Positions 8,258-15,841 of a stretch of 64,000 nt of DNA are shown one piece after another; the stretch's first letter is position 1; each line of letters begins with the position of its first letter. Under the pieces are notes generated by a model. That model saw only the letters and a program-made list of their open reading frames with translations. It ran no database searches and was not told the DNA's origin. This DNA is from Fidelibacterota bacterium (lineage in GTDB: Bacteria; Fidelibacterota; Marinisomatia; Marinisomatales; SCKK01): assembly GCA_004124475.1 (NCBI GenBank), contig SCKK01000017.1:1-64000 (forward strand). The letters are read 5' to 3'. The position numbers and the translations under genes are program-made.

Positions 8258-9370
8258 TCACTCCAAACTGTAAACTACTCGATAGATGCTCCCGGTATAA
8301 TCATCAGAAACAAACATGGCTCCATCTGGCGCGACCACGATATCCACAGGCCGTCCAAGGACCTTTTCCTTGCAAGTCAGAAAACCGGTGAGAAAATCAT
8401 CCATCCCAATAGGGACTCCGTTTTCAATTCTGATGCGGATGACTTTGTAGCCCACTTTCACAGAACTGTTCCATGAACCGTGGCAAGCTACAAATAAATC
8501 CCCATGATATTCTCTTGGGAATTGATTTCCAAAATAGAAGGAAAGTCCAAGGGGTGCCAAGTGTGCAGGTAGTTCAAATACTGGTGGTACCAACAAAATG
8601 TTATTTGGTGCCAGTTGACCATACTTGGGATCTGGTTCATTCTTACCGTAAACATAAGGCCAGCCGTAGTGTTTGCCTTTCTGAATGATGTTGATTTCCT
8701 CAAGAGGAAGATGATCCCCCAACCAATCTCGACCATTGTCAGTGCCCCATAGTTTGCCTGTTTCCGGATGAAAGGTGATACCCACAGAATTCCGTAATCC
8801 GCTGGCGAAAATCGTTTCTTCTTTTCCATCTGGTGTGTACCTAACCACGGCTGCCCTGCGAGTATCTTTCTCCTCACACACATTGCAACTCGATCCGATG
8901 GATACATACATCATAGAATCAGAACCAAAGACAATCGTCCGGGTGAAATGACCGCCACCCTCGGTCGGCAGATTCGGAACCACTATTTCAGGTGGACCAT
9001 CAGCAACAAAGTCACCGTCGTCGTCCTGAAACCGGACAACCCTGCCTTCCTCTCCCACATATAAGTATTCGTTGAAAAATGCAAGCCCATGTGGTCGATC
9101 CATGCCCTCTGCGAAAACGATCCGATCGTCAGCAACACCATCAATGTTTCTATCGGGCAGAGCATAAATTATTCCCCTCCGTATCGATGAAATGAACAAA
9201 ACTCCACCAGGACTAAAGGCCATGAAACGGGCTTTGCCGAGATCTTGTCCGAATATCGAAATTTCAAAATCGGTTGGGACATTGAGATGATTGATCGGTG
9301 ACTTCGCGTTTGCCACCACAAAAGAAATAAGGATGATATACCGCATTAGATAATTTGTCATGATCTTCAA
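8258..9370 (-). CDS. PQQ-dependent sugar/sorbosone dehydrogenase-type beta-propeller
   Basis: A 370-residue secreted protein with an N-terminal signal peptide (about 1-23, YIILISFVVANA). The body is a six-bladed propeller of the soluble glucose/L-sorbosone dehydrogenase family: PHGLAFFNEYLYVGEEG, GGGHFTRTIVFG, the GLRNSVGITFHPETG / WGTDNGRDWLGDHLPLEE block, NIIQKGKHYGWPYVYG, and GRPVDIVVAPDGAMFVSDDY. These are the signature blades around the cofactor. It would oxidise an aldose or similar substrate in the periplasm using PQQ; no PQQ synthesis genes are in the window. The 61-base segment before the gene shows no clear promoter. The family is firm, the substrate unknown. Confidence 0.88.
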   Translation of the reverse strand: MKIMTNYLMRYIILISFVVANAKSPINHLNVPTDFEISIFGQDLGKARFMAFSPGGVLFISSIRRGIIYALPDRNIDGVADDRIVFAEGMDRPHGLAFFNEYLYVGEEGRVVRFQDDDGDFVADGPPEIVVPNLPTEGGGHFTRTIVFGSDSMMYVSIGSSCNVCEEKDTRRAAVVRYTPDGKEETIFASGLRNSVGITFHPETGKLWGTDNGRDWLGDHLPLEEINIIQKGKHYGWPYVYGKNEPDPKYGQLAPNNILLVPPVFELPAHLAPLGLSFYFGNQFPREYHGDLFVACHGSWNSSVKVGYKVIRIRIENGVPIGMDDFLTGFLTCKEKVLGRPVDIVVAPDGAMFVSDDYTGSIYRVVYSLE

Positions 9371-9614
9371 TAGACGCCCTACTGTGTTTAAATTTATGTA
9401 TTAATACCGAAAAATAGACAGAAAATATCGTATGCAATAATACCATTAAATACCTGCTATTTGGCAGAAGATACAGCCAGGAAACCTGTCAATCCAAAAA
9501 TGAAAAGATGAAGATTGCCAGACCTTTGGTCTACATTGGATGAAGGACAGATGAGGAATGGATTCTACATAGACCGCTCATCGTTGTATATCTCCACCGT
9601 GGAACACAACTATC

Positions 9615-9957
9615 TCATCCGGCTTCCATTTCTACCCAGCTCTCATTATCCGTAGTATGATTTATAGCGACCACGGCTACATTCCGAGTTGTATCGTCTT
9701 CCCCACAGGGACACTCCCTTAACACATAATTGAACTCATCATCATCTCGATGATCATTGTAAGCAATGAGAAAGTTTGAATCGGAAAAAAGGCAATTAAA
9801 CCGTCCCAACTCAGCTATCTTTCGGGATATCTGATGGAGTTTAGCCTTTGAAAAGAAGCTGTTGTACTGTGAAAACCAATCTCTCAATCGGTCCATCATG
9901 AAACAAAAAGTGTACTCGGAATCTGTTTCACCTTTGGGGTGTACTTGGTAAATAATG
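9615..9957 (-). pseudogene. Class II glutamine amidotransferase, C-terminal fragment
   Basis: This is the C-terminal part of a YafJ/EgtC-type amidotransferase (GATase_4). Reading upstream of the Met at 9899 the same frame continues as HPKGETDSEYTFCFMMDRL, the conserved GETDSE block. Downstream are FNCLFSDSNFLIAYNDHRD and NVAVVAINHTTDNESWVEME. The N-terminal catalytic Cys2 and about the first 150 residues are missing. The sequence above about 9957 switches to an unrelated dispersed repeat. It cannot be an active enzyme. A second, shorter copy of its tail lies at 7825-7953. Confidence 0.8.
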
Positions 9958-10114
9958 GAATTACGAGTTTTAGATTCTCTTTAATGCTGAGGAGCTCTGT
10001 GTCTATTCTATATCCGACATACATCTAAAACAGGAAAAAAAACTACCAACTATTATTTTGGCAATTATTTTTGGTTTTTGTTACAACACACCTTATTAAT
10101 TTTTGAAATTAGGA
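9926..10114. repeat. 189-bp dispersed repeat, copy 1
   Basis: About 189 bp with high identity to 39519-39707, in the same orientation and 29.6 kb apart. Differences are scattered single bases. It overlaps the broken upstream edge of the amidotransferase fragment, so it marks a recombination or insertion boundary. On the minus strand it encodes a short open frame beginning MYVGYR, which is not obviously a gene. It carries no transposase. Confidence 0.8.
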
Positions 10115-10160
10115 GGAGTGGCTTTTATTCGAGTAGCACGCTATTTCCGAAGCCAAGAGG

Positions 10161-11444
10161 TCATCGCAATAGTACCATTTTGCGGGTCTTGGTGAAATCT
10201 CCTGTCTTGATCTGAAACAGGTAAACCCCGGCACTTACAGGTTTTCCAAGGTTGTCTGTCGCATCCCAAATGACTGACTTGTAACCCGGTTCCTCCAATT
10301 CCCGAACTAAAGTTCTGACCTGCCTACCCAGAATGTCGTATATCGTGAACGTGACGGCTGATCTCTCGGGGAGGTCATACCGTAATGTTGTGATTGGATT
10401 GAAGGGATTGGGATAAGGTTGGTGGAGAATGAATTTCGATGGAATTTGTGGTGCATCTTGGCTTATTGAAATTGTTCCAAACTCCAAGGCCCCCATATCT
10501 GGCGCAAAACCCGAATAATTATATGAACTCAGGTCTGCCAGAGTATCACCTCCCCAAATAAAGAATGTTGTGCCGGCATCAATGCAGGGGGAGCCTTCTT
10601 GAAGATGGAAGTCACCGTTCTCAGGGTCTACAAAAAGCGGGTCATTATCGATATTACCCTCCAGCCAATTAACCGTGCCGTTGTCGTTGGTTACAATGCC
10701 TGATTCACCCCCGTGCACATCAGAATAGGCAATTGTGATGGAATTGGGGTCACCAGACTGGACGAAATAAATTTCCTCTGGTGATTCGTTCCAGAGGATG
10801 GTATTAATTAAACTGGGGCTGCAATTAATCCAGCACCAAATACCGCTACCAACTTCAGCCATATTCTGACTGATGGTAACATTGACTAAACTCGGACTGG
10901 AAGAAAGACAGTGAATCCCGCCGCCAGAACCAGCCATATTCCCACTTATAATTACATTCACAAAACTCGGGTTGGAAAACTCACAAAAAATACCACCACC
11001 ATGATTTGCCGCGTTCCCGCTCACCCGTACATTCTCCAAACTTGGGTTGGAACTCGTAAAGGAAATACCTCCACCGATAGCCTGAGCGGTGTTCCCAATC
11101 ACCCTCACATTCACCAAACTTGGGTTGGATTCATAAATGTAAATCCCACCACCTCCAGAAGCGCTATTTCCACTCACTATCAAACCCACTAAACTCGGGT
11201 TGGAAGAAAAACTGCAGGAAATTCCACCACCCCAAGAAGCCAAACCGTTTGTAATGGTAAACCCACTCAAAACCGCTGTTGAATCTTCGCCATTCTCGAA
11301 CGTTACCACACTCCCGCTACTGTCGCCATCAATAACCGTCTGGGATATATAGGACGAATCCCGTGTCGTAAGAAATAGACTGCCAACCACAATATTCTTG
11401 CCATTAAAATTGATATTCTCTACATAGGTGCCTGTATCCACCAA
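10161..11444 (-). CDS. Secreted right-handed beta-helix protein with sorting tail (frameshifted N-terminus)
   Basis: The body contains about six tandem units of the type NPSLVNVRVIGNTA...GGGI, a parallel beta-helix (pectin-lyase-like) repeat. It ends in QPYPNPFNPITTLRYDLP and a roughly 80-residue FlgD/T9SS-like sorting domain closing with KTRKMVLLR. The frame is open upstream of 11444 (TTG) as INVPQDQPTIQSGIDSVSDG, which is the normal start of this family. The signal peptide, ILTTVLFLTSVSL, is encoded at about 11520-11570 in another frame ending at TAA 11510. So at least one indel near 11512-11530 separates leader from body. It was probably a cell-surface protein; expression is doubtful unless the indel is an error. 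Confidence 0.8.
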   Translation of the reverse strand: MVDTGTYVENINFNGKNIVVGSLFLTTRDSSYISQTVIDGDSSGSVVTFENGEDSTAVLSGFTITNGLASWGGGISCSFSSNPSLVGLIVSGNSASGGGGIYIYESNPSLVNVRVIGNTAQAIGGGISFTSSNPSLENVRVSGNAANHGGGIFCEFSNPSFVNVIISGNMAGSGGGIHCLSSSPSLVNVTISQNMAEVGSGIWCWINCSPSLINTILWNESPEEIYFVQSGDPNSITIAYSDVHGGESGIVTNDNGTVNWLEGNIDNDPLFVDPENGDFHLQEGSPCIDAGTTFFIWGGDTLADLSSYNYSGFAPDMGALEFGTISISQDAPQIPSKFILHQPYPNPFNPITTLRYDLPERSAVTFTIYDILGRQVRTLVRELEEPGYKSVIWDATDNLGKPVSAGVYLFQIKTGDFTKTRKMVLLR

Positions 11445-11639
11445 GACTGTATCCCCATCACTTACCGAATCAATCCCTGACTGGATGGTCGGCTGGTCCT
11501 GAGGGACGTTTATGATGGTGGCAGTGATACTGAAGTGAGGAAAAGTACTGTCGTTAGAATCTCTTTGAATGAATATTTGATTTGATCATCCTTTCTAAGA
11601 AAATGGGGTGTAACAGGTTGGTAGACCATTTCGCAAGGG

Positions 11640-11866
11640 GTCATTTTTCCCTCTTTTCTTCGTGAGCGATGGAGTCTGAATTCACCCTTGTTATCCAATT
11701 TGTGACCGTGAATGTTCCTGCCGACTCAACCGCTTTTATGACTGCATTCCTTGAAGCCAAGTTCTTCTTTACTCATTCATATGCTGCTCATGAACGAGGA
11801 TTAAATGAGAATACCAACGGTCTTATCCGTCAAAACTGCCCGAAAAAAAAGACTTCACATCTATAA
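11640..11866 (+). pseudogene. IS30-family transposase remnant
   Basis: A 65-residue plus-strand frame reads SEFTLVIQFVTVNVPADST, then FFFTHSYAAHERGLNENTNG and LIRQNCPKK. That is the region around the third catalytic residue of IS30 transposases, whose usual form is HPYSSWERGLNENTNGLIRQ with Glu catalytic. Everything upstream and downstream of the element is missing, and an internal deletion shortens it. It sits against the damaged leader of the beta-helix gene and may have caused the damage. Confidence 0.85.
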
Positions 11867-11972
11867 CTGAATAAGATATTAACCTAGCCATGAATCGGTT
11901 AAATAACCGCCCGAGAAAATGCCTTGGGTTTAAAACACACCATCAAGTATTTTTCGGAGGAACATCACGTGT

Positions 11973-11997
11973 TGCCTGTCTGCCGAATAGGCAGGCA
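11973..11997. repeat. Short GC-rich palindrome
   Basis: TGCCTGtcTGCC...GGCAGGCA forms an imperfect stem of 7-8 bp. It belongs to a family of short CCTGCC/GGCAGG palindromes seen in many gaps of the window (44.57, 48.8, 53.3, 54.0, 54.75 and 57.8 kb). The remaining 11867-12056 gap shows nothing else. Confidence 0.5.
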
Positions 11998-12056
11998 CTT
12001 ACAAGTTGAATTCACAAAGTTTTTTAATTAGGATATGAGATGAAATCGAAGGTAGG

Positions 12057-12695
12057 TCAGTGATCCATTCCTCCGTGGTCACCTGCTCCATCATCAGCAC
12101 TGCTGTGTTTAGAGCCGGTAACCAACGCAACCGTCCCTCCCACAACTGCCACTGCTACTCCCCAAACCCAGCCTCGCTTATACCAAGGGAACTTGGGGGT
12201 ATCGCCAGTGATAATGTTCACCGTTAACCTCCAGGCATGATCGGTTGTCGGTAAATCAAATGCGCCATTCTCGTTATCATCCGCATAAAAATCATCATGA
12301 TAGCTGTGCCCGTTAATAAGCCCTGAGACGGCGATAGAATAACTTGCCGATGGGATTGAACTGACCGCTGTGCGGTCCACCTCTTCCCCGTTTGACATAT
12401 CCCACACCCGGAGCTCAAAAAACTGCCCCACGTTAGCACTCATGCACGAAAGCTGAACTGTTAAGTTAGCGGGATGGATGGGAGAAAAAAGTCCCAAAAT
12501 CAAGAAGGAAACCATCCAGGGAACTATAGCTAAACGCGACAGTGTCACCACTCGCGGGCTCCCAGGATTGATCCATCCTCTCACTCTTCCCAAGAGAGAG
12601 TTCACGCTTTTCCAAATCATAAACAATTTGAGGTAGCTATCACCTGATAGTCGTCGGTACAGAATTTGTTCGGTTTCTAGTGGCTTATCGCTCAT
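12057..12695 (-). CDS. Hypothetical membrane-anchored protein with His/Asp-rich tail
   Basis: I do not recognise this family. From ATG 12695, eight bases after the stop of the TlpA-HMA gene, it encodes about 212 residues. There is a basic N-terminal segment, a hydrophobic helix VPWMVSFLILGLF (about 67-79), and an extracytoplasmic beta-rich domain of about 85 residues (SANVGQFFELRVWDMSNG ... NENGAFDLPTTDHAW). A second helix, WGVAVAVVGGTVALVTG, follows, and then a short tail rich in His, Asp and Gly (SADDGAGDHGGMDH) that could bind metal. As last gene of the cluster with the two TGA-containing HMA proteins, it probably shares their job. Confidence 0.65.
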   Translation of the reverse strand: MSDKPLETEQILYRRLSGDSYLKLFMIWKSVNSLLGRVRGWINPGSPRVVTLSRLAIVPWMVSFLILGLFSPIHPANLTVQLSCMSANVGQFFELRVWDMSNGEEVDRTAVSSIPSASYSIAVSGLINGHSYHDDFYADDNENGAFDLPTTDHAWRLTVNIITGDTPKFPWYKRGWVWGVAVAVVGGTVALVTGSKHSSADDGAGDHGGMDH

Positions 12696-12702
12696 CAAAG
12701 TT

Positions 12703-13503
12703 TCATCTTGATACTTTTTGCCAGTTGGTGGCAGTAAAATTTCCGGCACTTGAGACAGCCATTTTGATTTTTTCAGCAGAAACGTTCATCGGGTCATACG
12801 TGACCGAAAAGATCCCGCCATCTAAATTGAAATCATGTTTGATAACGCCCCTCAGCTCATCCAGAGCCTTGCCGATATCAGTCGGTCACCCCATTCAGAG
12901 GACGCCATTGCGAATGAGCATCCCTTCCACATTGAAGGTCGCCGTTACAGTACTCTCTCCAGGTCCAACATGCGTTTCCTTGACCCCCTCCTTCAATCCA
13001 AGAAGCTCCCGGATGTCATTTTCAAATGTCTCCGGGTACCGAAACCCGATATATTTCCGCACAATGGTGCCGGTGCTATCTACAACGAAAGTAGTGGGAA
13101 GAGCATTTACATCACCGAATGCCTTCCTGACTTTGGTGTCAGCCATTAAAACAGGGAAGCTTACGTTCAGCCCTTTCTCTTTCATAAAGCGCTTTACGTA
13201 ATCGGGGTCGTCTTCGGTACTGATGCTCACCATCCGGAAACCCTGGTTGTAGTACTTCTTGTACAGCGCTTCAAAATGTGGCATCTCCTTGAGACATGGA
13301 ATACACCATGTGGCCCAGAAATCGATGATTGTAACCACACCGGAAAGAGAGTCCAGACGGACCGTTTTCCCGTTCAGGTCAATCAGAGACAGCTCAGGGA
13401 GAGGGAATGGTTCCACAAATCCATCTGGGTCATCGTCTCCTCGCACCAGCATCAAACCTACAACCAGCAATCCGAAAAGCCACAAAGTCTCCGCCTTCTT
13501 CAC
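12703..13503 (-). CDS. Probable selenoprotein: TlpA-type thioredoxin fused to HMA domain with UxxU
   Basis: Starts with GTG 13503 (overlapping the previous stop as TAGTG, with GGAGG upstream). A signal peptide or anchor (about 1-22) precedes a TlpA/ResA-like thioredoxin domain with WCIPC near residue 50 and the cis-Pro loop ALPTTF. Conventional reading ends at TGA 12895-12897. The same frame continues through a second TGA (12886-12888) to a final TGA at 12703, giving 266 residues. The continuation reads VEGMLIRNGVL-U-MG-U-PTDIGKALDELRGV, then FSVTYDPMNVSAEKIKMAV: a full HMA fold in which both cysteines of CxxC are TGA. Seen: open frame and HMA pattern. Inferred: selenocysteine insertion. The thioredoxin could reduce the diselenide. 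Alternatives are pseudogene or termination at the first TGA. Confidence 0.8.
12854..12868 (-). promoter_or_regulatory. Candidate bacterial SECIS hairpin for the TlpA-HMA gene
   Basis: Downstream of the second TGA, GGCTC (12868-12864) pairs with GAGCT (12858-12854), counting one G-T pair, around the loop TGGAT. The loop begins 17-22 bases after the second TGA, in the range of bacterial SECIS elements. The loop shares UGG with the loop TGGTA of the neighbouring gene. A competing stem CCGA/TCGG lies directly after the TGA. The stem is short, so this is suggestive only. Confidence 0.4.
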
Positions 13504-14066
13504 TATTCGCCTCCTCCGGCACTATTTGCAGGTACGAACATTTCAATGGTGAAAGATCCAACCGGATTGTCAGGAACAGCTTCGCCCTTGGGCGGGGGAA
13601 TAACCACTGTACCAAGAATGTCGAATGGCTTATTTGTGTTCTGAGATTGATCGAGAAGTTTATTCAACATGTCATTTCGATTTAGAGAGTAACGAGCATT
13701 CGTTTCCCTTACTACGAACACGTATCCCGCACTCGTTGTCATCACTGTCCCGGTGGCCTTGATTTTCAGACTACTGATGGTAAATCCGTTGTCCCGCACC
13801 ACCTTGACAAGCTTGGGAACGTTTAGGTCGAAATCCCCACCAGGGATTTCCACTCGCCCTTCCAATACATCCACACTGATATTCTTAACGCCTACCAGGC
13901 GTTTGAGGCTCGTTTCGAGCCCTAACGCTCACTGGTTTCACGTCATGCCATAGACGCCGATAAGCACCTGTTCAAGCTGAGCGGAAACTAGAATCGGTGT
14001 CGACAAAGCAATTGCAGCCAAAATACGTCTAATGGATTTCTGTATTTTAATTTTTCTTTCCTCCAT
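13503..14066 (-). CDS. Probable selenoprotein: secreted HMA (MerP-like) metal-binding protein with UxxU
   Basis: ATG 14066 opens a frame that runs to TAG 13503 if TGA at 13938-13940 and 13929-13931 are read as residues (187 aa). It starts with a signal peptide (RRILAAIALSTPILVSA), then GVYGMT-U-NQ-U-ALGLETSLKRLVGVK and NISVDVLEGRVEI. This matches the HMA consensus GMTCxxC...I..L..L.GV...V exactly, with TGA at both cysteines. A C-terminal region of about 110 residues with FTISSLKIKATGTV and a beta-rich domain follows. Automated annotation would start at 13874 and lose the metal site. It is coupled to the TlpA-HMA gene (TAGTG). Role, by inference: periplasmic capture of a soft metal such as Hg(II) or Cu(I). 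Confidence 0.8.
13887..13921 (-). promoter_or_regulatory. Candidate bacterial SECIS hairpins for the HMA gene
   Basis: Two strong stems follow the second TGA inside the coding frame. The first is GGCTCG-AAA-CGAGCC (13920-13907 region). The second is AACGCC-TGGTA-GGCGTT (13903-13887), a perfect 6-7-bp stem with GGU in the loop. The first loop starts 13 bases after the second TGA, and the second about 30 bases after it. A larger alternative pairs GCGTT right after the TGA with AACGC. The density of stems here is unusual for this AT-rich DNA. Confidence 0.5.
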
Positions 14067-14084
14067 TCAAATTCTACCGATTGA

Positions 14085-15044
14085 TTAAAAGGCGTGCTGA
14101 AAGTGAACCCAGAAGGCCACCAGCGGTCCTTTTTCTCCCAGCTGTTCACCGTTCACGTTCTGCCAGATGGGCCAATCCACTTCATAATGCAGCATCAGCC
14201 AGACAAAAGGAACCCAATGTCCATCGGGAAGGATAAGGGAGAGCCGTTGTCCACCGCTATTCCTCAGCCGATCACCATTCTGATACGCCGAACCTAAGGA
14301 GATGTAGTTAAGACCACCACCGATTGCAAACTGGGGTCCGGGATAATTCTTTTGAACGACCCGGTAGTGCCATCCACCGTGGATCTCTACCCACGGAGAC
14401 CGGCGAAGGTCATCTACGTTCTCCCCGTACCATTTTGCTATGATACTCACCCCTTTTTCCACCCTTCCTCTCGGAAAAGCACCGGCAACTGAGGCAAGCC
14501 AGTTCCACGAACCGCTGCCGGATTGAAGAGATGGTGAATAGAAGGTCCCGTTTCCATCCTTCAGCCGTGCCGAACCTATTGGAATCTCAGGTCCGAAGGA
14601 AATAGAAATCTGATTCGTGCCAGACTGGATATCCTTGCGGTAGACGCGATAACGGGCAAGGAGAAGCAGGTCTCCAAGTCCACGCGTCTGTTCAGTGACT
14701 ATGTTTGAGCCGTCCAGGTAGCTCAGAGAATTAAGCTTCAGTGGCAGAGAAGCAAAAATCTGAAAGTCGGGGTAGGGGCTGTAGCCAACCTGGATAGGAA
14801 AACGATGCTGTCGAAACGTGGAATCCGCCGGATTCGCAATCTTACCGGTTCCGGAATAAAGGTCTTCATGAGCTTCCCGGACCCATATGACATTTACAGC
14901 AAGACTTTTAAACCAGACAACAGCACCCGACCTCGGACCAGGTTCCTGTGCCAGACCAACGCGTACCGCGCTAACAAGAAAGGCAAGCACAACAGAGCTC
15001 CATCCCACACCGTTCGCAATTGGACTCCGTCTGGAATCATGCAT
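14085..15044 (-). CDS. Outer-membrane beta-barrel (MetA/transporter-like)
   Basis: A protein of about 319 residues with a signal peptide (VVLAFLVSAVRVGLA) and a body of alternating beta strands rich in aromatic residues, ending FWVHFQHAF with the terminal Phe typical of outer-membrane barrels. The pattern FPIQVGYSPYPDFQIFASLPL, RGLGDLLLLARYRVY, and FGPEIPIGS is that of the phenol-degradation MetA-like / transporter family. A paralogue with the same layout is at 18501-19433 in the other metal cluster. I chose ATG 15044 over 15053 because GGAGG abuts the first ATG and lies 8-9 bases before the second. Presumably it passes metal or a ligand across the outer membrane for the adjacent HMA proteins. 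Confidence 0.75.
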   Translation of the reverse strand: MHDSRRSPIANGVGWSSVVLAFLVSAVRVGLAQEPGPRSGAVVWFKSLAVNVIWVREAHEDLYSGTGKIANPADSTFRQHRFPIQVGYSPYPDFQIFASLPLKLNSLSYLDGSNIVTEQTRGLGDLLLLARYRVYRKDIQSGTNQISISFGPEIPIGSARLKDGNGTFYSPSLQSGSGSWNWLASVAGAFPRGRVEKGVSIIAKWYGENVDDLRRSPWVEIHGGWHYRVVQKNYPGPQFAIGGGLNYISLGSAYQNGDRLRNSGGQRLSLILPDGHWVPFVWLMLHYEVDWPIWQNVNGEQLGEKGPLVAFWVHFQHAF

Positions 15045-15225
15045 GGTTGACATCCTCCTTCGAAAATTTCCTATCGTCCTTGACGCTCTCCAAAGCGGTT
15101 AGTACTATGAACACGCACCGCCAGAAGAAAAGCTTTGTGGCTACATGGCCACCGGTCAGGATTAGGACAACTCTCCCGAAACTGGAGCAGTCCGTGCTAC
15201 GCATTCGCGTTACCGTAAAAGGGGG

Positions 15226-15840
15226 CTAAATCCGCAGCAAGGACCGAATTCGGTTCAGTAGACCACCCTTTGGTTTATCAGAAGTCACTTCTCCGGCTTC
15301 CACCTTTTCAGGAATAAGGGTTGCCACAAAGTTGACTTTTTCAACGGCACGAGGAATATTGTCTAAAGCCTGAGACTTTTTAGAGACTATCACTGTAGCC
15401 GTCTGCGTGGCAAGGTCAACGTTGGGCACCGACACAACACCGTCAACACCCTCAAGGGCAGTCCTCACCCGTGCTGTGCAACCTTCGCAACGCATTCCTG
15501 CCATATCGCCCTTTCCGGTAATTTTATAGACGCAAACTAGGGCATCTTCACTTCCTGATGCAAGTCCTTTACCCATAGATTCTTGAGTCTGAGCTTGAAC
15601 AGCACTTAGGAACGTCAACCCTATCACCAATGTGCTTAACAGCCTTTTTATTGATGGTGTGTATTTCATTAGCATCTCCTTTCCTGCTTTTGGCTCACTC
15701 TTCGATTCGCGAGCATCATACCCTGAACTTTCACTGGCCTGTTTTTCTTTGGCCACCTGAATGTCTTTTTCATCAGAAAGATTTCTTCCAGCTTTTGTTT
15801 TATCTGCAGGAACATTCCCACATCCACACATTTCACACAT
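15226..15840 (-). CDS. HMA-domain metal-binding protein with Cys-rich N-terminal extension
   Basis: A 204-residue frame with two plausible starts. ATG 15840, four bases after the PadR stop with AAGGAGG, gives a protein beginning MCEMCGCGN and a charged linker of about 50 residues. ATG 15669, with its own AAGGAG, gives a signal peptide (LLSTLVIGLTFLSAVQA) followed by the HMA domain: AGMRCEGCTARVRTALEGV, DLATQTATVIV, VEKVNFVATLI. There is no stop between them, so both products may be made from one frame, a cytoplasmic Cys-rich form and an exported one. The CxxC here is normal cysteine, unlike the two genes downstream. It follows the Cys-rich PadR in one operon. Confidence 0.8.
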   Translation of the reverse strand: MCEMCGCGNVPADKTKAGRNLSDEKDIQVAKEKQASESSGYDARESKSEPKAGKEMLMKYTPSIKRLLSTLVIGLTFLSAVQAQTQESMGKGLASGSEDALVCVYKITGKGDMAGMRCEGCTARVRTALEGVDGVVSVPNVDLATQTATVIVSKKSQALDNIPRAVEKVNFVATLIPEKVEAGEVTSDKPKGGLLNRIRSLLRI

Positions 15841-15841
15841 G

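Noticed and set aside
9926-10020. Short frame MYVGYR... in the 189-bp repeat as a gene
   Set aside because: It is about 42 codons, changes several residues between copies without a clear synonymous bias, and overlaps the amidotransferase frame.
12680-13201. Plus-strand frame of 173 codons across the TlpA-HMA gene
   Set aside because: Composition (Ser, Pro, Arg rich) is that of an antisense shadow of the minus-strand gene, and no family features are seen.
12895-13503. TlpA-like gene ending normally at the TGA 12895 with an unrelated downstream gap
   Set aside because: The same frame continues through two TGA codons into a complete HMA domain with conserved spacing; the ordinary ending would leave a half-domain (VEGMLIRNGVL) at the C-terminus.
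13503-13874. HMA-like gene starting at 13874 as a short standalone protein
   Set aside because: That start lies inside the HMA fold. Reading upstream through two TGA gives a signal peptide and the metal-binding loop in perfect register.
15038-15190. Small minus-strand frame (MRSTDC...) before the outer-membrane gene
   Set aside because: It overlaps the barrel gene start and its ribosome-binding site, has no Shine-Dalgarno of its own and no recognisable family; probably chance.
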